64,000 bases of DNA, taken from assembly GCA_030267565.1 (NCBI GenBank), contig BRXU01000038.1, positions 186,001-250,000 of the forward strand. The letters are read 5' to 3'. The DNA comes from Pleodorina starrii (lineage: Eukaryota > Chlorophyta > Chlorophyceae > Chlamydomonadales > Volvocaceae). This document shows, in pieces, positions 21,901-33,944 of this stretch. The notes under the pieces are model-generated. The model did no database searches. It saw only the letters and a program-made list of their open reading frames with translations, and was not told where the DNA came from. The position numbers were made by a program, and so were the translations under genes. Position 1 is the first letter of the stretch. Every line of letters starts with the position of its first letter.

Positions 21901-24900
21901 GCTCGGGAGGGAGGGAGGGCTGTGGGGTTGGGGTGGGGTGGGCTCGAGAGGGAGGGGGGGCTGTGGGGTGGGGTGGGCTCGGGAGGGAGGGAGGGCTGTG
22001 GGGTTGGGGTGGGGTGGGCTCGAGAGGGAGGGGGGGCTGTGGGGTGGGATGGGCTCGGGAGGGAGGGGGGGCTGTGGGGTTGGGTTGGGTGGGGTTGGGT
22101 GGGGTGGGCTCGGGAGGGAGGGAGGGCTGTGGGGTTGGGGTGGGGTGGGCTCGAGAGGGAGGGGGGGCTGTAGGGTGGGGTGGGGTGGGCTCGGGAGGGA
22201 GGGAGGGCTGTGGGGTTGGGGTGGGTGGGCTCGAGAGGGAGGGGGGGCTGTGGGGTTGGGTGGGGTGGGGTGGGCTCGGGAGGGAGGGAGGGCTGTGGGG
22301 TTGGGGTGGGGTGGGCTCGAGAGGGAGGGGGGGCTGCGGGGTGGGGTGGTGTGGGCTCGGGAGGGAGGGAGGGCTGTGGGTTTGGGGTGGGGTGGGCTCG
22401 AGAGGGAGGGGGGGCTGTGGGGTGGGGTGGGGTGGGCTCGGGAGGGACGGGTGGGGTGTGGGGTTGGGGGGGGGTGGGCTCGAGGGCGAGCGGGGCGTGT
22501 GGGGTGGGGTGGGGAGCGCTCGGGAGGGAGGGAGGGCTGTGGGGTTATGGTGGGGTGGGCTCGAGAGGGAGGGGGGGCTGTGGGGTGGGGTGGGCTCGGG
22601 AGGGAGGGAGGGCTGTGGGGTTGGGGTGGGGTGGGCTCGAGAGGGAGGGGGGGCTGTAGGGTGGGGTGGGGTGGGCTCGGGAGGGAGGGAGGGCTGTGGG
22701 GTTGGGGTGGGTGGGCTCGAGAGGGAGGGGGGGCTGTGGGGTTGGGTTGGGTGGGGTGGGCTCGGGAGGGAGGGAGGGCTGTGGGGTTGGGGTGGGTGGG
22801 CTCGAGAGGGAGGGGGGGCTGTGGGGTTGGGTGGGGTGGGGTGGGCTCGGGAGGGAGGGAGGGCTGTGGGTTTGGGGTGGGGTGGGCTCGAGAGGGAGGG
22901 GGGGCTGCGGGGTGGGGTGGTGTGGGCTCGGGAGGGAGGGAGGGCTGTGGGTTTGGGGTGGGGTGGGCTCGAGAGGGAGGGGGGGCTGTGGGGTGGGGTG
23001 GGGTGGGCTCGGGAGGGAGGGAGGGCTGTGGGTTTGGGGTGGGGTGGGCTCGAGAGGGAGGGGGGGCTGTGGGGTGGGGTGGGCTCGGGAGGGAGGGAGG
23101 GCTGTGGGGTTGGGGTGGGGTGGGCTCGAGAGGGAGGGGGGACTGTAGGGTGGGGTGGGGTGGGCTCGGGAGGGAGGGAGGGCTGTGGGGTTGGGGTGGG
23201 TGGGCTCGAGAGGGAGGGGGGGCTGTGGGGTGGGGTGGGGTGGGCTCGGGAGGGAGGGAGGGCTGTGGGTTTGGGGTGGGGTGGGCTCGAGAGGGAGGGG
23301 GGGCTGTGGGGTTGGGTGGGGTGGGGTGGGCTCGGGAGGGAGGGAGGGCTGTGGGTTTGGGGTGGGGTGGGCTCGAGAGGAAGGGGGGGCTGTGGGGTGG
23401 GGTGGGGTGGGCTCGGGAGGGAAGGGAGGGCTGTGGGTTTGGGGTGGGGTGGGCTCGAGAGGGAGGGGGGGCTGTGGGGTGGGGTGGGGTGGGCTCGGGA
23501 GGGAAGGGAGGGCTGTGGGGTTGGGTTGGGGTGGGCTCGAGAGGGAGGGGGGGCTGTGGGGTGGGGTGGGGTGGGCTCGGGAGGGAGGGAGGGCTGTGGG
23601 GGTGGGGTGGGGTGGGCTCGAGAGGGAGGGGGGGCGGGGGGGGGGGAGGGGCGGGGGAGGGCGGGAGGGCTGTGGGGGTGGGGTGGGGTGGGCTCGAGAG
23701 GGAGGGAGGGCTGTGGGGTTGGGGTGGGGTGGGCTCGAGAGGGAGGGGGGGCTGTGGGGTGGGATGGGCTCGGGAGGGAGGGAGGGCTGTGGGGTTGGGG
23801 TGGGGTGGGCTCGAGAGGGAGGGGGGGCTGTGGGGTGGGGGTTGGGCTCGGGAGGGAGGGGGGGCTGTGGGGTTGGGTGGGGTGGGGTGGGGTGGGGTGG
23901 GCTCGGGAGGGAGGGAGGGCTGTGGGGTTGGGGTGGGGTGGGCTCGAGAGGGAGGGGGGGCTGTAGGGTGGGGTGGGGTGGGCTCGGGAGGGAGGGAGGG
24001 CTGTGGGGTTGGGGTGGGTGGGCTCGAGAGGGAGGGGGGGCTGTGGGGTTGGGTGGGGTGGGGTGGGCTCGGGAGGGAGGGAGGGCTGTGGGTTTGGGTT
24101 GGGGTGGGCTCGAGAGGGAGGGGGGGCTGTGGGGTGGGGTGGGGTGGGCTCGGGAGGGAAGGGAGGGCTGTGGGTTTGGGGTGGGGTGGGCTCGAGAGGG
24201 AGGGGGGGCTGTGGGGTGGGGTGGGGTGGGCTCGGGAGGGAAGGGAGGGCTGTGGGGTTGGGTTGGGGTGGGCTCGAGAGGGAGGGGGGGCTGTGGGGTG
24301 GGGTGGGGTGGGCTCGGGAGGGAGGGAGGGCTGTGGGGTTGGGGTGGGGTGGGCTCGAGAGGGAGGGGGGGCTGTGGGGTGGGATGGGCTCGGGAGGGAG
24401 GGAGGGCTGTGGGGTTGGGTTGGGGTGGGCTCGAGAGGGAGGGGGGGCTGTGGGGTGGGGTGGGGTGGGCTCGGGAGGGAGGGAGGGCTGTGGGGTTGGG
24501 GTGGGGTGGGCTCGAGAGGGAGGGGGGGCTGTGGGGTGGGATGGGCTCGGGAGGGAGGGAGGGCTGTGGGGGTGGGGTGGGGTGGGCTCGAGAGGGAGGG
24601 AGGGCTGTGGGGTTGGGGTGGGGTGGGCTCGAGAGGGAGGGGGGGCTGTGGGGTGGGGTGGGCTCGGGAGGGAGGGAGGGCTGTGGGGTTGGGGTGGGGT
24701 GGGCTCGAGAGGGAGGGGGGGCTGTAGGGTGGGGTGGGGTGGGCTCGAGAGGGAGGGAGGGCTGGGGGGTGGGGGTGGGTGGGCTCGAGAGGGAGGGGGG
24801 GCTGTGGGGTTGGGTGGGGTGGGGTGGGCTCGGGAGTGAGGGAGGGCTGTGGGTTTGGGGTGGGGTGGGCTCGAGAGGGAGGGGGGGGCTGTGGGGTGGG

Positions 24901-27900
24901 GTGGGGTGGGCTCGGGAGGGAGGGAGGGCTGTGGGTTTGGGGTGGGGTGGGCTCGAGAGGGAGGGGGGGCTGTGGGGTGGGGTGGGGTGGGCTCGGGAGG
25001 GAAGGGAGGGCTGTGGGGTTGGTTTGGGGTGGGCTCGAGAAGGAGGGGGGGCTGTGGGGTGGGGTGGGGTGGGCTCGGGAGGGAGGGAGGGCTGTGGGTT
25101 TGGGGTGGGGTGGGCTCGAGAGGGAGGGGGGGCTGTGGGGTGGGGTGGGCTCGGGAGGGAGGGAGGGCTGTGGGTTTGGGGTGGGGTGGGCTCGAGAGGG
25201 AGGGGGGGCTGTGGGGTGGGATGGGCTCGGGAGGGAGGGAGGGCTGTGGGGTTGGGGTGGGGTGGGCTCGAGAGGGAGGGGGGGCTGTGGGGTGGGATGG
25301 GCTCCCGAGGGAGGGAGGGGTGTGGGGTTGGGGTGGGGTGGGCTCGAGAGGGAGGGGGGGGGGTGGGGTGGGGGTTGGGGTGGGGGGGGAGGGGGGGCTG
25401 TGGGGTTGGGTGGGGTGGGGTGGGGTGGGGTGGGCTCGGGAGGGAGGGAGGGCTGTGGGGTTGGGGTGGGGTGGGCTCGAGAGGGAGGGGGGGCTGTAGG
25501 GTGGGGTGGGGTGGGCTCGGGAGGGAGGGAGGGCTGTGGGGTTGGGGTGGGTGGGCTCGAGAGGGAGGGGGGGCTGTGGGGTTGGGTGGGGTGGGGTGGG
25601 CTCGGGAGGGAGGGAGGGCTGTGGGTTTGGGTTGGGGTGGGCTCGAGAGGGAGGGGGGGCTGTGGGGTGGGGTGGGGTGGGCTCGGGAGGGAAGGGAGGG
25701 CTGTGGGTTTGGGGTGGGGTGGGCTCGAGAGGGAGGGGGGGCTGTGGGGTGGGGTGGGGTGGGCTCGGGAGGGAAGGGAGGGCTGTGGGGTTGGGGTGGG
25801 GTGGGCTCGAGAGGGAGGGGGGGCTGTGGGGTGGGGTGGGGCTGGCTCGGGAGGGAGGGAGGGCTGTGGGGTTGGGGTGGGGTGGGCTCGAGAGGGAGGG
25901 GGGGCTGTGGGGTGGGATGGGCTCGGGAGGGAGGGAGGGCTGTGGGGTTGGGGTGGGGTGGGCTCGAGAGGGAGGGGGGGCTGTGGGGTGGGATGGGCTC
26001 GGGAGGGAGGGAGGGCTGTGGGTTTGGGGTGGGGTGGGCTCGAGAGGGAGGGGGGGCTGTGGGTGGGTTGGGTGGGTGGGCTCGGGAGGGAGGGAGGGCT
26101 GTGGGGTTGGGGTGGGGTGGGCTCGAGAGGGAGGGGGGGCTGTGGGGTGGGGGTTGGGCTCGGGAGGGAGGGGGGGCTGTGGGGTTGGGTTGGGTGGGGT
26201 TGGGTGGGGTGGGCTCGGGAGGGAGGGCGGGCGGGGGGGGTGGGGTGGGGTGGGCTCGAGAGGGAGGGGGGGCTGTAGGGTGGGGTGGGGTGGGCTCGGG
26301 AGGGAGGGAGGGCTGTGGGGTTGGGGTGGGTGGGCTCGAGAGGGAGGGGGGGGCTGTGGGGTTGGGTGGGGTGGGGTGGGCTCGGGAGGGAGGGAGGGCT
26401 GTGGGTTTGGGGTGGGGTGGGCTCGAGAGGGAGGGGGGGCTGCGGGGTGGGGTGGTGTGGGCTCGGGAGGGAGGGAGGGCTGTGGGTTTGGGGTGGGGTG
26501 GGCTCGAGAGGGAGGGGGGGCTGTGGGGTGGGGTGGGGTGGGCTCGGGAGGGAAGGGAGGGCTGTGTGGTTGGGGTGGGGTGGGCTCGAGGGGGAGGGGG
26601 GGCTGTGGGGTGGGGTGGGGTGGGCTCGGGAGGGAGGGAGGGCTGTGGGGTTATGGTGGGGTGGGCTCGAGAGGGAGGGGGGGCTGTGGGGTGGGGTGGG
26701 CTCGGGAGGGAGGGAGGGCTGTGGGGTTGGGGTGGGGTGGGCTCGAGAGGGAGGGGGGGCTGTAGGGTGGGGTGGGGTGGGCTCGGGAGGGAGGGAGGGC
26801 TGTGGGGTTGGGGTGGGTGGGCTCGAGAGGGAGGGGGGGCTGTGGGGTTGGGTTGGGTGGGGTGGGCTCGGGAGGGAGGGAGGGCTGTGGGGTTGGGGTG
26901 GGTGGGCTCAAGAGGGAGGGGGGGCTGTGGGGTTGGGTGGGGTGGGGTGGGCTCGGGAGGGAGGGAGGGCTGTGGGTTTGGGGTGGGGTGGGCTCGAGAG
27001 GGAGGGGGGGCTGCGGGGTGGGGTGGTGTGGGCTCGGGAGGGAGGGAGGGCTGTGGGTTTGGGGTGGGGTGGGCTCGAGAGGGAGGGGGGGCTGTGGGGT
27101 GGGGTGGGGTGGGCTCGAGAGGGAGGGAGGGCTGTGGGGTTGGGGTGGGTGGGCTCGAGAGGGAGGGGGGGCTGTGGGGTGGGTGGGGTGGGGTGGGCTC
27201 GGGAGTGAGGGAGGGCTGTGGGTTTGGGGTGGGGTGGGCTCGAGAGGGAGGGAGGGGTGTGGGGTGGGGTGGGCTCGGGAGGGAGGGAGGGCTGTGGGGT
27301 TGGGGTGGGGTGGGCTCGAGAGGGAGGGGGGGCTGTAGGGTGGGGTGGGGTGGGCTCGGGAGGGAGGGAGGGCTGTGGGGTTGGGGTGGGGTGGGCTCGA
27401 GAGGGAGGGGGGGCTGTGGGGTGGGGTGGGCTCGGGAGGGAGGGAGGGCTGTGGGGTTGGGGTGGGGTGGGCTCGAGAGGGAGGGGGGGCTGTAGGGTGG
27501 GGTGGGGTGGGCTCGAGAGGGAGGGAGGGCTGTGGGGTTGGGGTGGGTGGGCTCGAGAGGGAGGGGGGGCTGTGGGGTGGGGGGTGGGGTGGGCTCGGGA
27601 GTGAGGGAGGGCTGTGGGTTTGGGGTGGGGTGGGCTCGAGAGGGAGGGGGGGCTGTAGGGTGGGGTGGGGTGGGCTCGGGAGGGAGGGAGGGCTGTGGGT
27701 TTGGGGTGGGGTGGGCTCGAGAGGGAGGGGGGGCTGTGGGGTGGGGTGGGGTGGGCTCGGGAGGGCGGGAGGGCTGTGGGGTTGGGTTGGGGTGGGCTCG
27801 AGAGGGAGGGGGGGCTGTGGGGTGGGGTGGGCTCGGGAGGGAGGGAGGGCTGTGGGGTTGGGGTGGGGTGGGCTCGAGAGGGAGGGGGGGCTGTGGGGTG

Positions 27901-30900
27901 GGGTGGGCTCGGGAGGGAGGGAGGGCTGTGGGTTTGGGGTGGGGTGGGCTCGAGAGGGAGGGGGGGCTGTGGGGTGGGGATGGGCTCGGGAGGGAGGGAG
28001 GGCTGTGGGGTTGGGGTGGGGTGGGCTCGAGAGGGAGGGGGGGCTGTGGGGTGGGATGGGCTCGGGTGGGTGGGTGGGCTGTGGGGTTGGGGTGGGGTGG
28101 GCTCGAGAGGGAGGGGGGGCTGTGGGGTGGGGGTTGGGCTCGGGAGGGAGGGGGGGCTGTGGGGTTGGGTGGGGTGGGGTGGGGTGGGGTGGGCTGGGGG
28201 GGGTGGGTGGGGTGTGGGGTTGGGGTGGGGTGGGCTCGAGAGGGAGGGGGGGCTGTAGGGTGGGGTGGGGTGGGCTCGGGAGGGAGGGAGGGCTGTGGGG
28301 TTGGGGTGGGTGGGCTCGAGAGGGAGGGGGGGCTGTGGGGTTGGGTGGGGTGGGGTGGGCTCGGGAGGGAGGGAGGGCTGTGGGTTTGGGGTGGGGTGGG
28401 CTCGAGAGGGAGGGGGGGCTGCGGGGTGGGGTGGGTGGGCTCGAGAGGGAGGGGGGGCTGTAGGGTGGGGTGGGGTGGGCTCGGGAGGGAGGGAGGGGGG
28501 CTCGTGGGCTGTGGGGTGGGGTGGGCTCGGGAGGGAGGGAGGGCTGTGGGGTTGGGTGGGTGGGCTCGAGAGGGAGGGGGGGCCTGTGGTGTGGGGTGGG
28601 GTGGGCTCGGGAGGGAGGGAGGGCTGTGGGTTGGGGTGGGGTGGGCTCGAAGAGGGAGGGGGGCTGTGGGGTGGGTGGGGTGGGGTGGGCTCGGGAGGGA
28701 GGGAGGGCTGTGGGTTGGGGTGGGGTGGGCTCAGAGGGAGGGGGGGCTGCTGGGTTGGGTGGGTGGGTGGGCTCGGGAGGGAGGGAGGGCTGTGGGTTGG
28801 GGTGGGGTGGGCTCGAGAGGGAGGGGGGGCTGTGGGTGGGGTGGGGTGGGCTCGGGAGGGAGGGAGGGCTGTGGGTTGGGGTGGGGTGGGCTCGAGAGGG
28901 AGGGGGGGCTGTGGGGTGGGGTGGGGTGGGCTCGGGAGGGAGGAGGGCTGTGGGGTTGGGGTGGGGTGGGCTCGAGAGGGAGGGGGGGCTGTGGGGTGGG
29001 GTGGGCTCGGGAGGGAGGGAGGGCTGTGGGGTTGGGGTGGGGTGGGCTCGAGAGGGAGGGGGGGCTGTGGGGTGGGGTGGGCTCGGGAGGGAGGGAGGGC
29101 TGTGGGGTTGGGGTGGGGTGGGCTCGAGAGGGAGGGGGGGCTGTAGGGTGGGGTGGGGTGGGCTCGAGAGGGAGGGAGGGCTGTGGGGTTGGGGTGGGTG
29201 GGCTCGAGAGGGAGGGGGGGCTGTGGGGTTGGGTTGGGTGGGGTGGGCTCGGGAGTGAGGGAGGGCTGTGGGTTTGGGGTGGGGTGGGCTCGAGAGGGAG
29301 GGGGGGCTGTGGGGTGGGGTGGGGTGGGCTCGGGAGGGAGGGAGGGCTGTGGGTTTGGGGTGGGGTGGGCTCGAGAGGGAGGGGGGGCTGTGGGGTGGGG
29401 TGGGGTGGGCTCGGGAGGGAAGGGAGGGCTGTGGGGTTGGTTTGGGGTGGGCTCGAGAAGGAGGGGGGGCTGTGGGGTGGGGTGGGGTGGGCTCGGGAGG
29501 GAGGGCGGGCTGTGGGGTTGGGGTGGGGTAGGCTCGAGAGGGAGGGGGGGCTGTGGGGTGGGGTGGGCTCGGGAGGGAGGGAGGGCTGTGGGTTTGGGGT
29601 GGGGTGGGGTGGGCTCGAGAGGGAGGGGGGGCTGTGGGGTGGGATGGGCTCGGGAGGGAGGGAGGGCTGTGGGGTTGGGGTGGGGTGGGCTCGAGAGGGA
29701 GGGGGGGCTGTGGGGTGGGATGGGCTCGGGAGGGAGGGAGGGCTGTGGGGTTGGGGTGGGGTGGGCTCGAGAGGGAGGGGGGGCTGTAGGGTGGGGTGGG
29801 GTGGGCTCGGGAGGGAGGGAGGGCTGTGGGGTTGGGGTGGGTGGGCTCGAGAGGGAGGGGGGGCTGTGGGGTTGGGTGGGGTGGGGTGGGCTCGGGAGGG
29901 AGGGAGGGCTGTGGGTTTGGGGTGGGGTGGGCTCGAGAGGGAGGGGGGGCTGCGGGGTGGGGTGGGGTGGGCTCGGGAGGGAGGGAGGGCTGTGGGTTTG
30001 GGGTGGGGTGGGCTCGAGAGGGAGGGGGGGCTGTGGGGTGGGGTGGGGTGGGCTCGGGAGGGAGGGGGGGCTGTGGGGTTGGGGTGGGGTGGGCTCGAGA
30101 GGGAGGGGGGGCTGTGGGGTGGGGTGGGCTCGGGAGGGAGGGCTGTGGGGTTGGGGTGGGGTGGGCTCGAGAGGGAGGGGGGACTGTAGGGTGGGGTGGG
30201 GTGGGCTCGGGAGGGAGGGAGGGCTGTGGGGTTGGGGTGGGTGGGCTCGAGAGGGAGGGGGGGCTGTGGGGTTGGGTGGGGTGGGGTGGGCTCGGGAGGG
30301 AGGGAGGGCTGTGGGTTTAGGTTGGGGTGGGCTCGAGAGGGAGGGGGGGCTGTGGGGTGGGGTGGGGTGGGCTCGGGAGGGAAGGGAGGGCTGTGGGTTT
30401 GGGGTGGGGTGGGCTCGAGAGGGAGGGGGGGCTGTGGGGTGGGGTGGGGTGGGCTCGGGAGGGAAGGGAGGGCTGTGGGGTTGGGGTGGGGTGGGCTCGA
30501 GAGGGAGGGGGGGCTGTGGGGTGGGGTGGGGTGGGCTCGGGAGGGAGGGAGGGCTGTGGGGTTGGGGTGGGGTGGGCTCGAGAGGGAGGGGGGGCTGTGG
30601 GGTGGGATGGGCTCGGGAGGGAGGGAGGGCTGTGGGGTTGGGGTGGGGTGGGCTCGAGAGGGAGGGGGGGCTGTGGGGTGGGGGTTGGGCTCGAGAGGGA
30701 GGGGGGGCTGTGGGGTTGGGTGGGGTGGGGTGGGGTGGGGTGGGCTCGGGAGGGAGGGAGGGCTGTGGGGTTGGGGTGGGTGGGCTCAAGAGGGAGGGGG
30801 GGCTGTAGGGTGGGGTGGGGTGGGCTCGGGAGGGAGTGAGGGCTGTGGGGTTGGGGTGGGTGGGCTCGAGAGGGAGGGGGGGGCTGTGGGGTTGGGTGGG

Positions 30901-33900
30901 GTGGGGTGGGCTCGGGAGGGAGGGAGGGCTGTGGGTTTGGGGTGGGGTGGGCTCGAGAGGGAGGGGGGGCTGCGGGGTGGGGTGGTGTGGGCTCGGGAGG
31001 GAGGGAGGGCTGTGGGGTTGGGGTGGGGTGGGCTCGAGAGGGAGGGGGGGCTGTGGGGTGGGGTGGGGTGGGCTCGGGAGGGAGGGAGGGCTGTGGGGTT
31101 GGGGTGGGGTGGGCTCGAGAGGGAGGGGGGGCTGTGGGGTGGGGTGGGCTCGGGAGGGAGGGAGGGCTGTGGGGTGGGGTGGGGTGAGGTGGGCTCCGGC
31201 CTATCGGTAAAGAAACCCTTGCTTCTCACTCCCATCCTCCAGGCGGTTCGTGCTCCCTTATTCTCCCTGCCCCCTCCCATCCTCAGCAACCAGTACCCGC
31301 TTCGCATTGCACATATGTACAGCCCCCGCCCCTCCCATCCCCATCCTCCCTGCCCTTCCCTGCTACCCTTGCTACCCACCCCTGCTGCTAACATAGACAA
31401 CCCTCGCCCTGCTATCCATGCTTTCCCCCCCCCCTGCTTTCCCTCCCTCTGCTGCTGCTGTTGTTGCAACACTCGCTCATCATCCCCTCCCCATGCTTTC
31501 CCTCGCCCTGTTATCCATGCTGCCCACCCTCCCCATGCTTTCCCTCGCCCTGTTATCCATGCTGCCCACCCTCCCCATGCTTTCCCTCGCCCTGTTATCC
31601 ATGCTGCCCACCCTCCCCATGCTTTCCCTCGCCCTGCTGTCCCTCCCCCTGCTTCCCACCCTCCCCCTGTTGCTGCTGCTGTTGCTGTTGTTTTCGGCAG
31701 GTGGAGCCGGGCGAGTTCACTGACAGTGAGATTCTGGTGATGCTGGGGGAGAACGGAACCGGGAAGACCACCTTCATCCGCATGCTGGCGGTGAGTGGGA
31801 GAGAGAGGGGGAGGAGGGAGGAGAGGGGGAGAGAGGGAAAGGGATGGTGGAGGGAAGGGGGGAGGGAAGGGGGGAGGGAAGGGGAGGGTGGAGGTAAGGG
31901 GGGTGGGGAGGGGAGGAAGGGGAGGGAAGGGGATGGGGAGGGACCGGAGGGGAAGATAGCAGGGAAGGGGTTGAGAAGGGTGTCTGCGACACGGAAAGGG
32001 GGGGATGAGCGAGGTAGAGGAGGGGCTGAGGACCGCACTTCTAAAGGCCCCCACGCCGCGTTCCGTCCACCCTAGGGTGCGCTTTGACCCTCCTCCCTAC
32101 TCCCAGCCCCGCAAAACCCCGACCTGCTGCCCCTCCTTCCTTTTGGCAAACCCCAAGTCCCCCCCAAACCTCCGAAACCTGCGAAAACCTCTCGAACAAC
32201 CCCTCCCAAACCCTCCCAAACCCTTCTCAAACCCCTCTTATACCCCTTTCATACCCTCTCAAACAACCCCTCTCAAACAACCCCTCCCAAACACCCCTAT
32301 CTCTCCTCTCTCTCTCCCTCTCTCTCAGGGCGCGGTTCCCTCGGACATTGCCGAGGGTGAGGACGGTGAGCCCTCTGAGCTGCCCCAGTTCAATGTGAGC
32401 TACAAGCCGCAGAAGATCTCGCCTAAGTTCGAGGGCACGGTACGGCAGCTGCTGCACAAGCGCATCCGGGAGTCGTACATTCACCCGCAGGTGAGTGTGG
32501 TTCGTGTGGGGATGGTGGTGGGGGTGGGGGTGGGGATGGGGAGTTGAAGGAGGGGGAAGGGAAGAACGTGGAAGGGGTTTGGAATGGGGGTTTGAACTGT
32601 TACACTCTGCCCTCTCCATCTCCCTCCGGCCAATCAGCATGCCCCAGCTCATCACCCCGTTTTCCTCCACCTCGCGCCCTTCACGCTCTCCCCTCCTCCC
32701 CCCCAAAACCCACACCTCCCCACCTCCCCGCCCCCTCCAAACCCCCCTAAACCCCCCCAACGTCCGCAGTGACTCATATTTTTTATAAAGGAGCATATCA
32801 CTCCCTGACCCCCCCCTAAAACCCCAACCTTTCCCCCTCCCCCTCCCCCTTCCCCGCCGGATCGCAGTTCAACGCCGACGTGATGAAGCCTCTGAACATC
32901 GAGGCCCTGATGGACCAGGAGGTTCAGAACCTGTCGGGTGGGGAGCTGCAGCGTGTGGCCATCACCCTGGCGCTGGGGCAGCCCGCGGACATCTACCTCA
33001 TCGATGAGCCGTCCGCATACCTGGACAGCGAACAGCGCATCATGGCGGCAAAGGTGGGGGTCGGGATGGATGGGTGGTTGACGGGGGCGGGGGAGGGAGG
33101 GAGTGAGGGGGGGAAGGGGAGGAAATGAGGGGGTTGATTAGGGGGGACGGGGGTGGTGGGTGTGTTGGTAGGTGTGGTAAAGATGGGAGCTACGCAGCAT
33201 TGGGGTGTGAGTGTGTGTGTGTGTGTGTTTGGAAGGGGAGGTGTGGGTTGGGCGGATGGAGGACCCATTTTCTCACCCCAGCCGGGCTCATATTCTTTGC
33301 CCCGTTTTCCATGCCGCTCCCACCCGCCCTCGTCCATCCGCCCCTCCCACCCGCCCCTCTACCCCCCCTCACCTCATCGCCCCCCTCACCCCCCCTCAGG
33401 TGATCAAGCGGTTCATCATGCACTCGAAGAAGACTGCGTTCATTGTGGAGCACGACTTCATCATGGCCACCTACATGGCGGACCGGGTCATTGTGTACGA
33501 GGGAGAGCCGTCGAAACACGCATTTGCGCGCACGCCGCAGAGCCTGCAGACGGGTAAGGGAGGGGGAAGACGGAGAGAGGGATGAGGGAAGAGGGGTGGG
33601 TGGGTGGGTGGGTGGGGGTGAGGAGGAAAGGCGGACGGGCGGGCGGGAGGGAGGGACGAGCGGGTTGTGTCAGCGTTCCTTTGCTGCTGCGCTATCTTCT
33701 TTTTACCCCTGCCTCCCTCCCTCCCCTCTGCTTCCCTCATCTTCCCCCTTCCTTCCCCCCTTCCTTCCTTCCCCCCTTTCTTCTGCGACCTCACCATCCA
33801 GGCATGAACCTGTTTCTGCACAACCTGGACATCACCTTCCGCCGCGACCCCACCAACTACCGCCCCCGCATCAACAAGTGGGGCTCCACCAAGGACCGGG

Positions 33901-33944
33901 AGCAGAAGGAGGCGGGCACCTTTTACTACATTGGAGACGACTAG
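15980..33944 (+). CDS. ABCE1: ABC transporter E family member 1, ribosome recycling factor (ABCE1/RLI1)
   Basis: Sixteen exons join in phase: 15980-16056, 16172-16230, 16301-16386, 17857-17954, 18231-18348, 18551-18679, 19063-19152, 19623-19769, 20291-20436, 20694-20772, 21278-21373, 31701-31790, 32329-32490, 32868-33053, 33400-33553 and 33802-33944, encoding 619 residues. The N-terminal ferredoxin-like part has Cys 27, 32, 36, 40, 49, 66, 69, 72 and 76, ligands of two [4Fe-4S] clusters in this family. NBD1: Walker [10 protein letters not shown] (121-129), signature LSGGE (228-232), Walker B then DEPSSYLD (252-259), switch H285. NBD2: GENGTGKTT (391-399), LSGGE (481-485), DEPSAYLD (505-512), switch H539. 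All catalytic residues are intact. ABCE1 splits 80S ribosomes after termination and is essential in eukaryotes. A short acidic insert (EGEDGEP, exon 13) is present. Intron 11 is 10327 bp and nearly all satellite. Confidence 0.97.
17018..17062. repeat. CA microsatellite in ABCE1 intron 3
   Basis: A run of CACACA units with one TATA break. A (GT)n run also occurs at about 17541-17561 in the same 1470-bp intron. Confidence 0.85.
19259..19304 (+). repeat. Short dispersed intronic element, copy 4
   Basis: CAGGGAGTGATATGCTCCTT, AATGAGACACTGCGGAC. It lies in ABCE1 intron 7, sense to the gene. Confidence 0.75.
21132..21186 (-). repeat. Short dispersed intronic element, copy 5
   Basis: Reverse orientation: CAACAACGTCCGCAGTGACT, TTATATAAAGGAGCATATCA, CTCCC. 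It lies in ABCE1 intron 10, about 90 bp before the acceptor. Confidence 0.8.
21385..31190 (+). repeat. 9.8-kb G-rich satellite inside ABCE1 intron 11
   Basis: Two related monomers of about 40-41 bp alternate. One carries GGGCTCGAGAGGGAGGGGGG and the other GGGCTCGGGAGGGAGGGAGG; each is followed by GCTGTGGGGT and GGGGT runs. The common dimer is 81 bp (27 codons), so length suggests roughly 120 dimers. Variants such as GGGTTTGGGG, GGGAAGGG and TTATGG recur in blocks, which points to higher-order duplication. The strand is almost free of stops in all three frames, giving artefactual open frames over 1000 codons. It starts about 12 bases after the 5' splice site. Confidence 0.97.
31486..31660 (+). 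repeat. 42-bp tandem repeat before ABCE1 exon 12
   Basis: Four copies of a 42-bp unit containing ATGCTTTCCCTCGCCCTG and TTATCCATGCTGCCC lie in the last 200 bases of intron 11. They form a long pyrimidine-rich tract upstream of the acceptor. Confidence 0.85.
32759..32809 (-). repeat. Short dispersed intronic element, copy 6
   Basis: Reverse orientation: AACGTCCGCAGTGACTCATA, TTATAAAGGAGCATATCACT, CCC. It lies in ABCE1 intron 13, about 60 bp before the acceptor. Confidence 0.8.

Noticed and set aside
21278..31740. Several open frames of 500-1400 codons on both strands (Gly/Trp/Arg-rich or Pro/Ser-rich)
   Set aside because: They are translations of a stop-free satellite with an 81-bp (27-codon) dimer. 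They occur in several overlapping frames at once and lie in an ABCE1 intron.
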